Shown: positions 28,132 to 38,574, counted from the first letter of the stretch. The stretch: 64,000 nucleotides of DNA from Muribaculaceae bacterium (GCA_017629835.1 JAGBWK010000060.1:1-64000), one strand, 5' to 3'. Notes: a model not told the origin generated them from the letters alone. A program made the numbers and translations.

Positions 28132-29670
28132 ATGACTCAGGAACAAAACTCCAATATGACTCGGATAGCGAAAAATACGCTATTTCTCTACATCCGTATG
28201 TTCATATTGCTTGCAGTGGGATTGTACACAGCCCGTGTCGTACTACAAGCACTTGGAGAAACCGACTACGGCATCTATACTGTAGTTGGTGGAGTCGTTG
28301 TATTGTTTAGCTTCCTGAATCATGCGCTGACTACAGCCACTCAGCGCTTCCTAAGTTTCCACATTGGCAAAGAGGACTACGAGAAGGTGTCGGGCGTGTT
28401 CTGCATGAGCATAAATGCTTACATCCTTCTTTCTGTCATAATTCTGATTCTTGCTGAAACGGTAGGCTTATGGTTTGTCGACACGCAATTGAACATACCC
28501 GAAGAGAGAATGGACGCTGCATTGTGGGTGTATCACCTCTCAGTGGCTACGTTCATAATAAATCTACTACGAATACCCTACAACGCTTCTATCATAGCAT
28601 ACGAGCGGATGCATTTCTTTGCATACCTCAGCCTTATCGAGGCTGTGCTGAAATTGGGCGTAATCTATCTGCTGTTTATCACTAATTACGACCGCCTCGT
28701 ATTTTACGCCGCTCTCTACACGATTATCCCACTGATTATCAACATAATATATCGCGAATATTGTCGTCGCAATTTTGCCACCACAAGATACCGCACAATA
28801 TGGGACGCCAAGATATTTCGCGACCTGTTTAGCTTCTCTGGCTGGACGCTCTTCGGCTCAATAGCCAACATTGCCGCGATACAAGGCCTTAATATCCTGA
28901 TTAACATATTCTTTGGCGTAGTGTTGAACGCAGCTGTTGGCATAGCGACGAATGTCACAAGCCACGTCACTCAGTTTGTGTCGAATTTCCAAACAGCCTT
29001 CCAACCGCAAATCATCAAAACTTATGCCGCTGGGAAGGTTGATGAATTCAATAATTTGCTATTCCGCACCTCGAAATTCAGCTTCTATCTGATATTCTTC
29101 ATCGCACTCCCATTGCTGCTGACCACGCAATCGTTTCTCAATATATGGCTTACTGATGTACCCCCACTTGCGGCTATTTTCTGCCAACTAATATTGATAT
29201 TTATGATTATCGAAGCTATCTCAGCGCCGCTATGGATGGCAATTCAAGCCACAGGCGAGATACGCAACTATCAGATAATCATGGCGTGCTGCATATTACT
29301 AAATCTCCCTCTTACCTACCTTGCATTCATCACTGGGATGTCGGCATATAGCTGTTGGGTAATTCGCATAGTTGTCAACGTATTCACAGTTGTTGTAAGA
29401 ATTTGGTATCTCAATCGTCATCTCAACTTTCCTGTTGGTCGATTCTGCAAGAATACATTATGGCCAATATTGAAAGTCGCAATCATAGCTGTTCCAGTGC
29501 CATTGGTTTTAGCTATGATAATACCCTCCGACCTTAGCCGACTAATCGCAGTAATCGTTGTGTCAGTCGTCATCAACGTGCCTGCGATGTACTATGTGGG
29601 TATGACCAAGAACGAGCGACAATTGGCAGTGAATCTCATTCGCACAAAAATACTCCGAAAATCTGAATAA
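28132..29670 (+). CDS. Wzx-type polysaccharide flippase
   Basis: This 512-residue membrane protein of the MATE/oligosaccharide-flippase superfamily has about 12-14 helices. The N-terminal NTLFLYIRMFILLAVGLYTARVVL and GETDYGIYTVVGGVV segments are typical of Bacteroidetes O-antigen/capsule flippases. It should move undecaprenyl-linked repeat units across the inner membrane. It follows upxY by 79 bp and precedes the pyruvyltransferase fusion by 4 bp. Confidence 0.88.
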   Translation: MTQEQNSNMTRIAKNTLFLYIRMFILLAVGLYTARVVLQALGETDYGIYTVVGGVVVLFSFLNHALTTATQRFLSFHIGKEDYEKVSGVFCMSINAYILLSVIILILAETVGLWFVDTQLNIPEERMDAALWVYHLSVATFIINLLRIPYNASIIAYERMHFFAYLSLIEAVLKLGVIYLLFITNYDRLVFYAALYTIIPLIINIIYREYCRRNFATTRYRTIWDAKIFRDLFSFSGWTLFGSIANIAAIQGLNILINIFFGVVLNAAVGIATNVTSHVTQFVSNFQTAFQPQIIKTYAAGKVDEFNNLLFRTSKFSFYLIFFIALPLLLTTQSFLNIWLTDVPPLAAIFCQLILIFMIIEAISAPLWMAIQATGEIRNYQIIMACCILLNLPLTYLAFITGMSAYSCWVIRIVVNVFTVVVRIWYLNRHLNFPVGRFCKNTLWPILKVAIIAVPVPLVLAMIIPSDLSRLIAVIVVSVVINVPAMYYVGMTKNERQLAVNLIRTKILRKSE

Positions 29671-29674
29671 CACA

Positions 29675-31990
29675 ATGGAGAACATTTGCCCCAAGAATCT
29701 ATGCACTGGTTGCTTTGCGTGCAGCAATATATGCCCAAAAGACGCTATCACGCCGAAAGCCGACAATGAGGGATTTGCTCACCCGGCTATTGACGCAGAA
29801 AAGTGCATCGATTGCGGACTATGCGAAAAGGTATGCCCTATCAACCACCCCGCTGAGAGGAATTTACCAATCGCAGTATTCAGCGGATGGGCTAATGATG
29901 AACGTATTCGTCGCGAAAGCTCATCAGGTGGAGCATTCTCTGTATTGGCACAACAAACATTGTCGGAAGGCGGCATAGTTGTAGGCGCTGCACTCGACGA
30001 AAACCTTAAAGCGGTACATATCGCCATCTCCGACGCATCTGAAATGAGCAAATTGCGTGGAAGCAAATACGTTCAAAGCGCTATTGGACTAACGTATCGG
30101 CTCATTAAAGAGAAGTTATCGGAAGGTAAGAAAGTGCTATTCAGCGGCACTCCCTGCTATGTTGCGGGGCTTCGCAATTACCTTCAGAAGGAATACGATA
30201 ACCTTGTAACGGTCGACATTATATGCCATGGCGTGCCATCGCCATTGGTTTTTGAGCAATGGAAGTCTTGGTTTAAGAAGTCTAATTCGGTTGAGACCAT
30301 TAAAACTATAAAATTCCGCGACAAAAAATTGTCATGGCTATTTTTCAACATGGATGTTGAAGGTACAACCAAATCAGGCGATAAATTTAGCTATGCTGGT
30401 GGCTTTTTCAAAGATGCTTGGATTCGCGGATTTCTCTCCGACAGGTTCTTGCGCCCTGCCTGCCACCGATGCCAATTTGCTGACCACCATCGCTGCTCTG
30501 ATATCACAATAGCCGACTGGTGGGGTTATAAAAACGAGCCTAACGAGCCTAACGATTTCGAGAAAAAAGGCGTATCGCTCATATTATGCAACACAACGAA
30601 AGGAGAATCGTTCTTTAATCAAGCTTCAGTTGGGCAAATGTCGATAAAAAGTCGTAAATTTGAGGATGCAATCAAAACCAACCCGACGCTCTCACATCCC
30701 ACTCGCGAGCCAGCCGACAGAGCTAAGTTTTGGGAATGTTTTCACAATGAAACATTCGACAATGTAGCAAAACGATATATGCGTCCTGTAGGCAAAACCC
30801 CGCAAGAATGGATTATGAGCATCACTACGCCGGGCAAACAGCGACAACTAATGCTAAATATATTCTATAAATTCCGACGATTATACCACCTACTATTCCC
30901 GTCGAAGAATCCCGACCCGACAGACAGATTGACTATATATCAAAGAGTTTGTCGCCGCCTCAAGTGGTATCGCAATCGGTTTTTCCGCTACCATTACGCC
31001 AAATCGATAAAACGGAGCATCTCCAACAAGAAAGGCAAAACAATCTACTTGTTCTGCCCACCAATACACAACAATCTCGGCGACCAAGCTCAAACGATGT
31101 GTATTTACCGTTGGTTTAATAGCTATTATCCCGACTACAACGTAGAGTGGATTCCAATGCAAGTGTCGGACGACAAGACATTGGCTCTCGTAAAAGAAAA
31201 AATAGCTGACGGCGACTTGATATTCGTTCATAGCGGCTATTTGACCACTGAATTATATGGTTACTTGCCATTTATAGCGCGCATCGTCGATACCTTCACA
31301 AGCAATAAAATCACAATATTGCCACAAACAGTGAATATCGCTACCGACGAAATGCGCGATATGTTCACTCGCTCAATCAACGCAAATCCGAATGTAACAT
31401 TCATTTGTCGCGACGAAACATCCTATGCTAAAGCCCAAGAGCTATTTACCTGTCGAGTACTTCTGTATCCCGATATTGTGACCTCACTTATTGGGCTTGA
31501 AGAATTCAATTTCGCAACAAATCGCAATGGCATACTAATGGTGTTGCGCGACGACAAGGAAAAGTTTTATTCCGACGAGCAATTAGCCGCTCTCGCGTCA
31601 AATCTCCAAAACAAAGGAGTCAAAATCGAAAGATTCGATACCACAATAAACTGTTCTCCATTCACGTGGACTCTGAATCGAGAACGAACAATCAAACGCT
31701 ATCTGCGAAAATTCGCCGATTACAAACTGATTATTACCGACCGCTATCACGGCACCATATTTGGACAGATTGTTTCAACTCCAACGATTGTAATAGCGTC
31801 ATCCGACCATAAGCTCGCAAGCGGGGTTAGGTGGTTCCCTGAAGAATTCAGCAATCAACTATTCTTTGCAGAAAGCCTTGAACAGGCTGAACGTATTGCT
31901 GAACGTATTCTTCAACAGGACTCACACCCAACTCAATCCGCGCCATATTTCAACGAAAACTATTGGTCGAAACTTCACAACGAACTATAA
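29675..31990 (+). CDS. Ferredoxin/FrhB-like domain fused to polysaccharide pyruvyltransferase
   Basis: This 771-residue protein joins two functions. The N-terminal part has two [4Fe-4S] motifs (Cys10, 13, 16, 20 and Cys44, 47, 50, 54) followed by a coenzyme F420 hydrogenase/dehydrogenase beta-subunit-like domain (about residues 70-370). From about residue 452 it is a polysaccharide pyruvyl transferase of the CsaB/WcaK type, with NNLGDQAQ near the start and TDRYHGTIFG near residue 688. The pyruvyltransferase would add a PEP-derived ketal to a sugar. The redox partner's role in polysaccharide loci is unresolved. The two parts are often separate neighbouring genes in gut Bacteroidetes. Reading is continuous, with no sign of frameshift. 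Confidence 0.85.
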   Translation: MENICPKNLCTGCFACSNICPKDAITPKADNEGFAHPAIDAEKCIDCGLCEKVCPINHPAERNLPIAVFSGWANDERIRRESSSGGAFSVLAQQTLSEGGIVVGAALDENLKAVHIAISDASEMSKLRGSKYVQSAIGLTYRLIKEKLSEGKKVLFSGTPCYVAGLRNYLQKEYDNLVTVDIICHGVPSPLVFEQWKSWFKKSNSVETIKTIKFRDKKLSWLFFNMDVEGTTKSGDKFSYAGGFFKDAWIRGFLSDRFLRPACHRCQFADHHRCSDITIADWWGYKNEPNEPNDFEKKGVSLILCNTTKGESFFNQASVGQMSIKSRKFEDAIKTNPTLSHPTREPADRAKFWECFHNETFDNVAKRYMRPVGKTPQEWIMSITTPGKQRQLMLNIFYKFRRLYHLLFPSKNPDPTDRLTIYQRVCRRLKWYRNRFFRYHYAKSIKRSISNKKGKTIYLFCPPIHNNLGDQAQTMCIYRWFNSYYPDYNVEWIPMQVSDDKTLALVKEKIADGDLIFVHSGYLTTELYGYLPFIARIVDTFTSNKITILPQTVNIATDEMRDMFTRSINANPNVTFICRDETSYAKAQELFTCRVLLYPDIVTSLIGLEEFNFATNRNGILMVLRDDKEKFYSDEQLAALASNLQNKGVKIERFDTTINCSPFTWTLNRERTIKRYLRKFADYKLIITDRYHGTIFGQIVSTPTIVIASSDHKLASGVRWFPEEFSNQLFFAESLEQAERIAERILQQDSHPTQSAPYFNENYWSKLHNEL

Positions 31991-32005
31991 AAATACGATT
32001 CATAT

Positions 32006-33229
32006 ATGTTGTATGAGGGCACTGGGGTAGGCTCCCCATTCATATTCTTTGCAGCTCGCTTTCTCGTTCTGTTAGTGCTATGCATTGCAGGATATGGGAT
32101 ATCGTATGGTAAACCAGAAAACTTTAAGAAATATGCTTGGTTTGCCGGCATAGTATATTCATTAGTTGAAGGACTTCGATGGCTTCGCGGTGCCGACTAC
32201 TGCCATTACTACAACGACATTGTTACAAATCTTGGAGAAAATCCGATGAACCTATATGGCGAACGAATCATAACTCCTGAGCCTGAATTGATTTATCAAC
32301 TATGGATAAACTTTTTTAATTTTACAACACTGCCTTTCTGGGTGGCGTTCATATTCTATAGTGCGCTGCTTATAGGTGGGCTACTTTTAGTCGTAAAACA
32401 GTTTCCTAAATCAGCTGTTATTGCACTCCCCCTCTTCTTCGTCTTGACGGTTGACTCATCGGAGAATCTCATCCGACAATACTTTGCAGAGGCTTTAATG
32501 TTCTATGCCTACTATTTCCATTTGAAAGAAAAGAGGGCATGGATGGTTGCAATGCTTATTATCGCACCACTAATCCACTATTCGGCCATAGCTGTCGACA
32601 TTATATTTTTGGCCATAGTCTTGACATGGAAGCCGCTCGAAAAGTTCTACCGCAGCTATGCGACATTAGGCGTACTGTTTGCGATATTCCTTTATGGATA
32701 TTTCGTGTTCGACATCTCTAACTTCCAATTCATCGCTGACTTTGCATACGAAAACGTAGACCTTGGCGACGATAAAGCAGCACTCTACGTCGACGGCGCA
32801 GACCAATGGTTGTCGGAAGAGGGAAGTCTTGCAGAGACACAACTCGGAGTAAGCGTTGGCGCAATAAGTATCTACAACAACATCGTAAAATTCATTGCAT
32901 ACAGCGTAATTATCATCATTGGATTCTTGCTTGTACGCGCTGACAAACGATTGGCCGTTGCTTACGCATTTTCGTACATTGCCATACTCCTAAAAACCAC
33001 ATGTAGCGACATTGAGCTATATCTACGCCTATATTATTGGTTTGTAATCCTCCTGCCTATCATTGCTGGATGTGTGTTCAACAAAGATAATCTCAAACCA
33101 ATTTGGCGTGCGCTCATCCTTGGAGTGTTCATCCTCTGCTTCCTATGGTACGGATTCCTCCGCTCAGGATTCTCTGCAACACTCTTTGGATATGGATTTA
33201 TATGGGATGCCAACGTCAATATTTGGTAA
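32006..33229 (+). CDS. EpsG-family polysaccharide polymerase (Wzy-like)
   Basis: This 407-residue membrane protein with about ten helices matches the EpsG family of repeat-unit polymerases. The hallmark near residue 65 is GLRWLRGADYCHYYND, the R-G-x-D-Y-x-x-Y signature. It should polymerise repeat units in the periplasm, paired with the Wzx flippase upstream. It lies 15 bp after the pyruvyltransferase fusion. Confidence 0.8.
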   Translation: MLYEGTGVGSPFIFFAARFLVLLVLCIAGYGISYGKPENFKKYAWFAGIVYSLVEGLRWLRGADYCHYYNDIVTNLGENPMNLYGERIITPEPELIYQLWINFFNFTTLPFWVAFIFYSALLIGGLLLVVKQFPKSAVIALPLFFVLTVDSSENLIRQYFAEALMFYAYYFHLKEKRAWMVAMLIIAPLIHYSAIAVDIIFLAIVLTWKPLEKFYRSYATLGVLFAIFLYGYFVFDISNFQFIADFAYENVDLGDDKAALYVDGADQWLSEEGSLAETQLGVSVGAISIYNNIVKFIAYSVIIIIGFLLVRADKRLAVAYAFSYIAILLKTTCSDIELYLRLYYWFVILLPIIAGCVFNKDNLKPIWRALILGVFILCFLWYGFLRSGFSATLFGYGFIWDANVNIW

Positions 33230-33262
33230 AATCAACTGTAATATAGCTCTGAAACAACCATT

Positions 33263-34249
33263 ATGCTGCTGAGCATTATCATACCGGTCTACAAAGTAGA
33301 AAAATATATAGGCAAATGCCTCGCAAGCCTGTACGACTGCAACGCTTCTACAGCCGACTACGAGATAATTGTAGTCAATGACGGCACACCCGACCGAAGC
33401 ATGGATGTAGTCTACGAATATGCAAAAAGCCGCTCCAACATCACCATTATTAATCAGGAGAATGCTGGGTTAAGTATGGCACGCAATGCTGGGTTGAAGA
33501 TAGCGCAAGGAGAATACATCTGGTTTGTTGATAGCGACGATTGGCTTTGCCATAATGCCATTGACAACGTACTCGCAGCGATACAATCCACGAGATTCGA
33601 AATTTACGTAATCCCCTTTATAAATTGGCTGGAATCAAAAGGAGACAGCATTATAGAGGAGTCTCAACTCGGCAAGTATTTCGTAATCAAAGGTTCGAAG
33701 TATCTATTTGAAGGTTATTACAACTCCCCTGCTCAGAGATTCATAATAAGCCACGAGCTAATTAAGAGACACAAACTCAGCTTCTACCCTGACATTCTTC
33801 ACGAAGATCTTGAATTCTGTCCAAGAGCATTGTATTTAGCTGAGCGAGTTGGATTTATAGATGAGCCGGCATACGTTTATCGCTTGCGCGCAGAAGGTAG
33901 CATTACTTCCAATTTCAATAGGCGCAATTTCGACTCACTCAAAATCGCTTATGACCAACTTGGCAAGTTTGGGGAAACTCACATCAAACATAACGACAGA
34001 AACTATTGGACAGCATACCGTTCGAAGCATCTTTTTTACTTCTATTACAAGCTAATTACATCAATTCGACAGAATCCCGATTCTGCTGAATTAATGGAAT
34101 CATACTTTGAGTATCTGCCTCTAATTCGACGTAATATCCGAGGGATGCTAAAATCTAAGCACTTGAAAAAAAGTCAAATTAAAGATGCTTTATTGATTTC
34201 GCTTTTTCCAAACAAAGCATTTTCTTACTATCTGAAACATTGGCAATGA
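33263..34249 (+). CDS. Family 2 glycosyltransferase
   Basis: This 328-residue cytoplasmic enzyme has a GT-A fold of GT2 type: SIIIPVYKVEKYIGKCL at the N-terminus, IIVVNDGTPD near residue 36 and the metal-binding WFVDSDDW near residue 92. It would add one sugar to the lipid-linked repeat unit. Sugar specificity cannot be read from sequence. Its stop overlaps the next start (ATGA), showing coupling. Confidence 0.85.
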   Translation: MLLSIIIPVYKVEKYIGKCLASLYDCNASTADYEIIVVNDGTPDRSMDVVYEYAKSRSNITIINQENAGLSMARNAGLKIAQGEYIWFVDSDDWLCHNAIDNVLAAIQSTRFEIYVIPFINWLESKGDSIIEESQLGKYFVIKGSKYLFEGYYNSPAQRFIISHELIKRHKLSFYPDILHEDLEFCPRALYLAERVGFIDEPAYVYRLRAEGSITSNFNRRNFDSLKIAYDQLGKFGETHIKHNDRNYWTAYRSKHLFYFYYKLITSIRQNPDSAELMESYFEYLPLIRRNIRGMLKSKHLKKSQIKDALLISLFPNKAFSYYLKHWQ

Positions 34250-35403
34250 ATATCGTCTACTATACATCGACCGACTTTCTTGACTCAGATATGCCCCTAA
34301 TCAGGGAATATCAACAAATGGGGCACAGAGTGAAAGTGTTTATACCATTGGCGCCATTCAACATCAAGGGCTCGGTGGTTAACATCAAGGAACTCAAACC
34401 AGTGGACGACATTGTCAAAGCTACAGAATACTCTGAGATTTTAGTCTACAAAGATTTCATTGACCTTAACGACATTTACTTCGTCAATCGTTCTACGTCG
34501 AGCGTGCGAACAATGGCGTATTTCAGAACGATGAAGAAAATGTGCAAGATGATAGCTGATTTCAATCCCGACGCTATTCATTGCACATTCCCACTCGACA
34601 CTCTCGACTGGCTACTGATTCGGTTCAGAAAGAAATTGGTGCTTACGATGCACGATCCATTCCAGCACTCATCGAAGGGTGGTTTGCGAACCAACCTGTT
34701 CCGCTGGTTGTCAGTGAAATTAGTGCCAAAGATTGTACTATTGAATTCTGTACAGAAGCAAGATTTCCAACGAGTTAATCACGTAAGCTGCAAACGCATA
34801 CTCATCAACCGCCTTGGCGTTTACACCGCATCTCGAACATTCGTCAAGGATGACGCCGAAAATGACTGCAATACATTGCTATTCTTCGGCAAGATTTCGC
34901 CCTATAAAGGAATTGAATATCTGTGTGAAGCAATGGTTGATGTGCATCGCGAATACCCTCAAGCTAAACTCATCATTGCAGGAGGGGGCAAAATACCGTT
35001 TGACTACACTCCTTACGAAGGGCTCGACTACATCGAACTGCGCAATCGATTTATCCCAACGCCCGAAATTGCAGAGCTGCTTGGCAAAGTGGGATTTACA
35101 GTGTGTCCCTATCGCGACGCGACTCAGAGCGGCGTGATTATGACCGCATTTGCTCTCGACTGCCCAATTGTTGCATCAAACGTGGGTGCACTTTCTGAGC
35201 AGATTGAAGATGAAAAAACTGGTTTGCTCGTGCCTCCATGCGACTCTAAAGCACTCGCTTCAGCTATAAAACGTATGCTCGGCAATCCTGGGCTACAACA
35301 TCAAATGCGCGAAAACATTCGCTTGCGCAACACCAACTCCGAGAATAGTTGGAGCAACATTGCTGCAAAATATATCGAATTCTACAACAAGAAACTCCAT
35401 TAA
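34246..35403 (+). CDS. Family 4 glycosyltransferase
   Basis: This 385-residue GT-B enzyme has a Rossmann-type N-domain and a C-domain with LLFFGKISPYKGIEYLCEA and DCPIVASNVGALSEQIEDEKTG, the GT4 donor-binding region with its conserved Glu. The start at 34246 overlaps the preceding stop by four bases (ATGA); an alternative Met is six bases upstream. The donor and acceptor sugars are unknown. Confidence 0.85.
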   Translation: MNIVYYTSTDFLDSDMPLIREYQQMGHRVKVFIPLAPFNIKGSVVNIKELKPVDDIVKATEYSEILVYKDFIDLNDIYFVNRSTSSVRTMAYFRTMKKMCKMIADFNPDAIHCTFPLDTLDWLLIRFRKKLVLTMHDPFQHSSKGGLRTNLFRWLSVKLVPKIVLLNSVQKQDFQRVNHVSCKRILINRLGVYTASRTFVKDDAENDCNTLLFFGKISPYKGIEYLCEAMVDVHREYPQAKLIIAGGGKIPFDYTPYEGLDYIELRNRFIPTPEIAELLGKVGFTVCPYRDATQSGVIMTAFALDCPIVASNVGALSEQIEDEKTGLLVPPCDSKALASAIKRMLGNPGLQHQMRENIRLRNTNSENSWSNIAAKYIEFYNKKLH

Positions 35404-36290
35404 TGATGAGCACTCGCTACTCTTTCGTCATACTCCATTACAACGCAACCGACGACACCATTGAGTGCGTCGATTCAGTGCGCAAGTATATGGCTGGCAA
35501 AGATTACCATATTGTGTTGGTCGACAATGCTTCGCCAAATGGGAGCGGGCCATTGCTTCGAGAGAAATACGGGAGCGACAATGATATCACATTAATATTA
35601 TCTGACAAAAATCTTGGATTCTCAGGCGGCAATAACATCGGATTTGCCTATGCAAAGCAACATTTGAGCCCCGATTTCATCGTTATGCTCAACAACGACA
35701 CCCTATTGTTGCAAGCTGATTTTGCAGAACTCATAGAAAGTGAATATGCCGAAAGCCATTTCGCTGTGCTTGGACCAAAGGTTGAATCCCCAGGCAACTA
35801 CTGCCGCTCCAATCCCGTATCTCTAACCGAACGTAGCCTTTTTTACTACATACGAAAAACCGTACAAATATTATTCAATTACGTAATTAGCTTCATCGGC
35901 ATAGAACCTTACTATCAACGACTTAAAGGGCGCAGGAATGGACACAGCATTGCAAAATGCGACGGCAGCTACGAAACTCGACGTTTGGAAGGTGTGCAAC
36001 TTCATGGTTGCTTCTGGATATTCTCAAAGGAATATATCGAGCTATTCGATGGGCTGAACGCCAAAACTTTTCTATACGGAGAGGAGCCTTTGCTGCATCG
36101 CCGTCTGATTGTCAACAATCTAAAATCGGTCTACAATCCCGCCATTCGGATATACCACAAAGAAGATGCGTCGACAAAAACAATCCACCGCAATGCTCGA
36201 AAAAAGCAATTATTCGTCGACAAATTAGCCCTCAAAGCCAACTGGGCGATAATCTGCAACCGCTTCACCGAACACCGTCTGAAGCCGTAA
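35403..36290 (+). CDS. Family 2 glycosyltransferase (rhamnosyltransferase-like)
   Basis: This 295-residue protein begins MMSTRYSFVILHYNATDD and carries IVLVDNASPNGSG, NLGFSGGNNIGF and MLNNDT, the pattern of GT2 enzymes related to WcaA/rhamnosyltransferases. The start at 35403 overlaps the previous stop by one base (TAATG). The in-frame extension upstream to 35349 lies inside the preceding gene and is rejected. Confidence 0.83.
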   Translation: MMSTRYSFVILHYNATDDTIECVDSVRKYMAGKDYHIVLVDNASPNGSGPLLREKYGSDNDITLILSDKNLGFSGGNNIGFAYAKQHLSPDFIVMLNNDTLLLQADFAELIESEYAESHFAVLGPKVESPGNYCRSNPVSLTERSLFYYIRKTVQILFNYVISFIGIEPYYQRLKGRRNGHSIAKCDGSYETRRLEGVQLHGCFWIFSKEYIELFDGLNAKTFLYGEEPLLHRRLIVNNLKSVYNPAIRIYHKEDASTKTIHRNARKKQLFVDKLALKANWAIICNRFTEHRLKP

Positions 36291-36310
36291 ACAACTTTAA
36301 CTCTACTACA

Positions 36311-37222
36311 ATGTCACCAGTCATTACGATAATAATTCCTCATAAGAATTCATCTAAATTACTCAATCGCCTGCTTGTGTCGATTCCGAAGCACGAGGAT
36401 TGGCAAGTTATTGTAGTTGACGACCATAGCTCTGAAGAAGAATGCAATGCCGTAAAACAGCTATGCAAATCTTTTGATTTCGAGTGCTACGACAATCCTT
36501 ATACCACTGCTGGTGGCGCAAGAAACAAAGCCCTCGAACACGCCAAAGGTAAGTGGATTTTGTTTGCAGATGCTGATGATTATTTCACAACAGAACTTTA
36601 CGAGGCAATAAGCAGAAACGTCAATTCAGAAGCCGACATTGTATTTTTCTCTGCAATAAGCAAGGATAGCGACACTGGCGAAGAAGCATTTCGCAATGAG
36701 CATATTGTCGAAATGATTAACAAATATCATACAACCGCTGACGATGGTTATTTGCGGTACAAGTTGCTTGCCCCGATCAGCAAACTCATTCGCCACGAAC
36801 TAATCACCGACAATAATATCAAATTTGAAGAGCGCCCAGCTGGCAACGATATGTGGTTTTCTATAAACACTGGTATCGCCGCACGGAAGGTTGAATGTGA
36901 TAATACTGCAATATATTGTATCACAATTCGCAAAGGGAGTATAACTACAACAATATCCCCAAATCTATTTGAGCACAGATTGCAAGCAAGCATTCGAACC
37001 AACAAGCTACTCCGAAAACACAAACTCAATAAATACCAAATCTCGCTCCTATATTTCCTCGGGATGTCGTATCAATTCGGGTTAAAGTATATGCTTCATG
37101 TTGCAAAATGCGTATTATTCAGCGGAACATCCTTACTGATAGGATTAAACAAGATTCTAAAAATAAACAAGGTTCTCAACGACCGACAAAACAGAGCAAA
37201 ACTCACAAGAGTAAAAAATTAA
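36311..37222 (+). CDS. Family 2 glycosyltransferase
   Basis: This 303-residue GT2 enzyme starts MSPVITIIIPHKNSSKLLNR and has VIVVDDHSSEEE and the DxD-like FADADDYF. A C-terminal hydrophobic segment (about residues 245-275) may attach it to the membrane. The start at 36311 is chosen because the longer frame from 35957 overlaps the upstream gene. It is 20 bp after the preceding gene. Confidence 0.82.
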   Translation: MSPVITIIIPHKNSSKLLNRLLVSIPKHEDWQVIVVDDHSSEEECNAVKQLCKSFDFECYDNPYTTAGGARNKALEHAKGKWILFADADDYFTTELYEAISRNVNSEADIVFFSAISKDSDTGEEAFRNEHIVEMINKYHTTADDGYLRYKLLAPISKLIRHELITDNNIKFEERPAGNDMWFSINTGIAARKVECDNTAIYCITIRKGSITTTISPNLFEHRLQASIRTNKLLRKHKLNKYQISLLYFLGMSYQFGLKYMLHVAKCVLFSGTSLLIGLNKILKINKVLNDRQNRAKLTRVKN

Positions 37223-37253
37223 AAGTCAATAACATTATGGCATATCATACATT

Positions 37254-38534
37254 ATGAAACTTAATAATCACAAAATCTGCGTAATTGGACTTGGATATGT
37301 AGGCTTGCCACTTGCTCGCCTATTCTCCACTAAATATACAACTATTGGCTTCGATATGAAGTCCGAACGTGTCAATGCCATTATGCAAGGGCACGACGCT
37401 ACTTTAGAAGTCAGCGACGAATTGCTACAGAATGCTATCAACAATGGATTTGTTTGCACATCAAACATAGAGGATATACGCGATTGCAACATATATATTG
37501 TAGCAGTACCAACTCCTACCGACAATTATAATCATCCCGACCTCAAACCATTGTGGGGCGCAAGTGAAACTGTAGGAAAAGTAATTTCAAAAGGTGACAT
37601 TGTAATATACGAATCAACTGTTTACCCCGGAGTTACCGAAGAAGAATGCATACCTGTAATCGAACGTGTGTCAGGGTTAAAATTCAACGTCGATTTCTAT
37701 GCTGGCTATTCGCCTGAGAGAATCAACCCTGGAGATAAGGAGCATACGGTTGAAAAAATCAAGAAAGTTACATCTGGGTCAACCCCTGAAATCGCGGACA
37801 TCGTTGACGACCTCTACAATAGCGTACTCCTAAATGGAACTCACAAAGCTCCCTCGATAAAGGTGGCTGAAGCTTCTAAAATCATTGAAAACTCGCAGCG
37901 CGATGTGAATATTGCATTTATGAACGAGTTAGCCAAGATATTCAATGCAATGGGCATTGACACTCACGACGTTATCGAAGCTGCTGCATCAAAGTGGAAT
38001 TTCATAAAACTCAATCCGGGTTTGGTGGGTGGTCACTGCATCAGCGTTGACCCATATTATCTCATACAGCAAGCTCAAGTTTATGGTGTGCTGCCACGCA
38101 TAATGTTTGCTGCCCGTAGATTAAACGATGGTATGGGAGAATATGTTGCAGAGCAAACCATAAAGTGTATGAACAAAAAGGGAAGCATCGTAAAAGATTC
38201 CAATATACTAATTCTCGGCATCACATTTAAGGAGAACTGTCCCGACATTCGCAATTCAAAAGTTGTTGACATATATAACACGCTTTCCGACTATACATCA
38301 AACATTACAGTATTCGACCCTTGGGCCGACAAAGCAATTGTAAACCACGAATACGGCATTGATTGCACCAACGATTGGGATGCAATTAAAGACAAAAAGT
38401 TCAATGCAATAATCCTTGCTGTTGCTCACAAAGAGTTTGCAGGCATCGATTTCAGGGAGATGCTTGCCGAATGTGGTGTAATTTACGATGTCAAAGGTGC
38501 ATTGCCGAAAGAACAAATCGATGCTCGACTATAA
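37254..38534 (+). CDS. UDP-N-acetylhexosamine 6-dehydrogenase (TviB/WbpO-like)
   Basis: This 426-residue enzyme oxidises a UDP-sugar C6 hydroxyl to a carboxylate using two NAD+. It opens with the Rossmann motif VIGLGYVGLPLARLF, contains the substrate block AGYSPERINPGD and has the catalytic Cys in GGHCISVDPYYL near residue 260. The sequence is closest in motif to TviB/WbpO, which make UDP-GalNAcA or UDP-GlcNAcA. It would supply an acidic amino sugar to this polysaccharide. WecC-type activity on UDP-ManNAc is the main alternative, and no wecB epimerase is nearby. Confidence 0.85.
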   Translation: MKLNNHKICVIGLGYVGLPLARLFSTKYTTIGFDMKSERVNAIMQGHDATLEVSDELLQNAINNGFVCTSNIEDIRDCNIYIVAVPTPTDNYNHPDLKPLWGASETVGKVISKGDIVIYESTVYPGVTEEECIPVIERVSGLKFNVDFYAGYSPERINPGDKEHTVEKIKKVTSGSTPEIADIVDDLYNSVLLNGTHKAPSIKVAEASKIIENSQRDVNIAFMNELAKIFNAMGIDTHDVIEAAASKWNFIKLNPGLVGGHCISVDPYYLIQQAQVYGVLPRIMFAARRLNDGMGEYVAEQTIKCMNKKGSIVKDSNILILGITFKENCPDIRNSKVVDIYNTLSDYTSNITVFDPWADKAIVNHEYGIDCTNDWDAIKDKKFNAIILAVAHKEFAGIDFREMLAECGVIYDVKGALPKEQIDARL

Positions 38535-38574
38535 TAAGCCTATTCTATTGTAGTAACGCTAAATTCTCTTTCCA

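Noticed and set aside
35957-36310. Upstream in-frame extension of the third GT2 gene
   Set aside because: It lies wholly inside the preceding glycosyltransferase gene in another frame; the GT2 fold begins at 36311.
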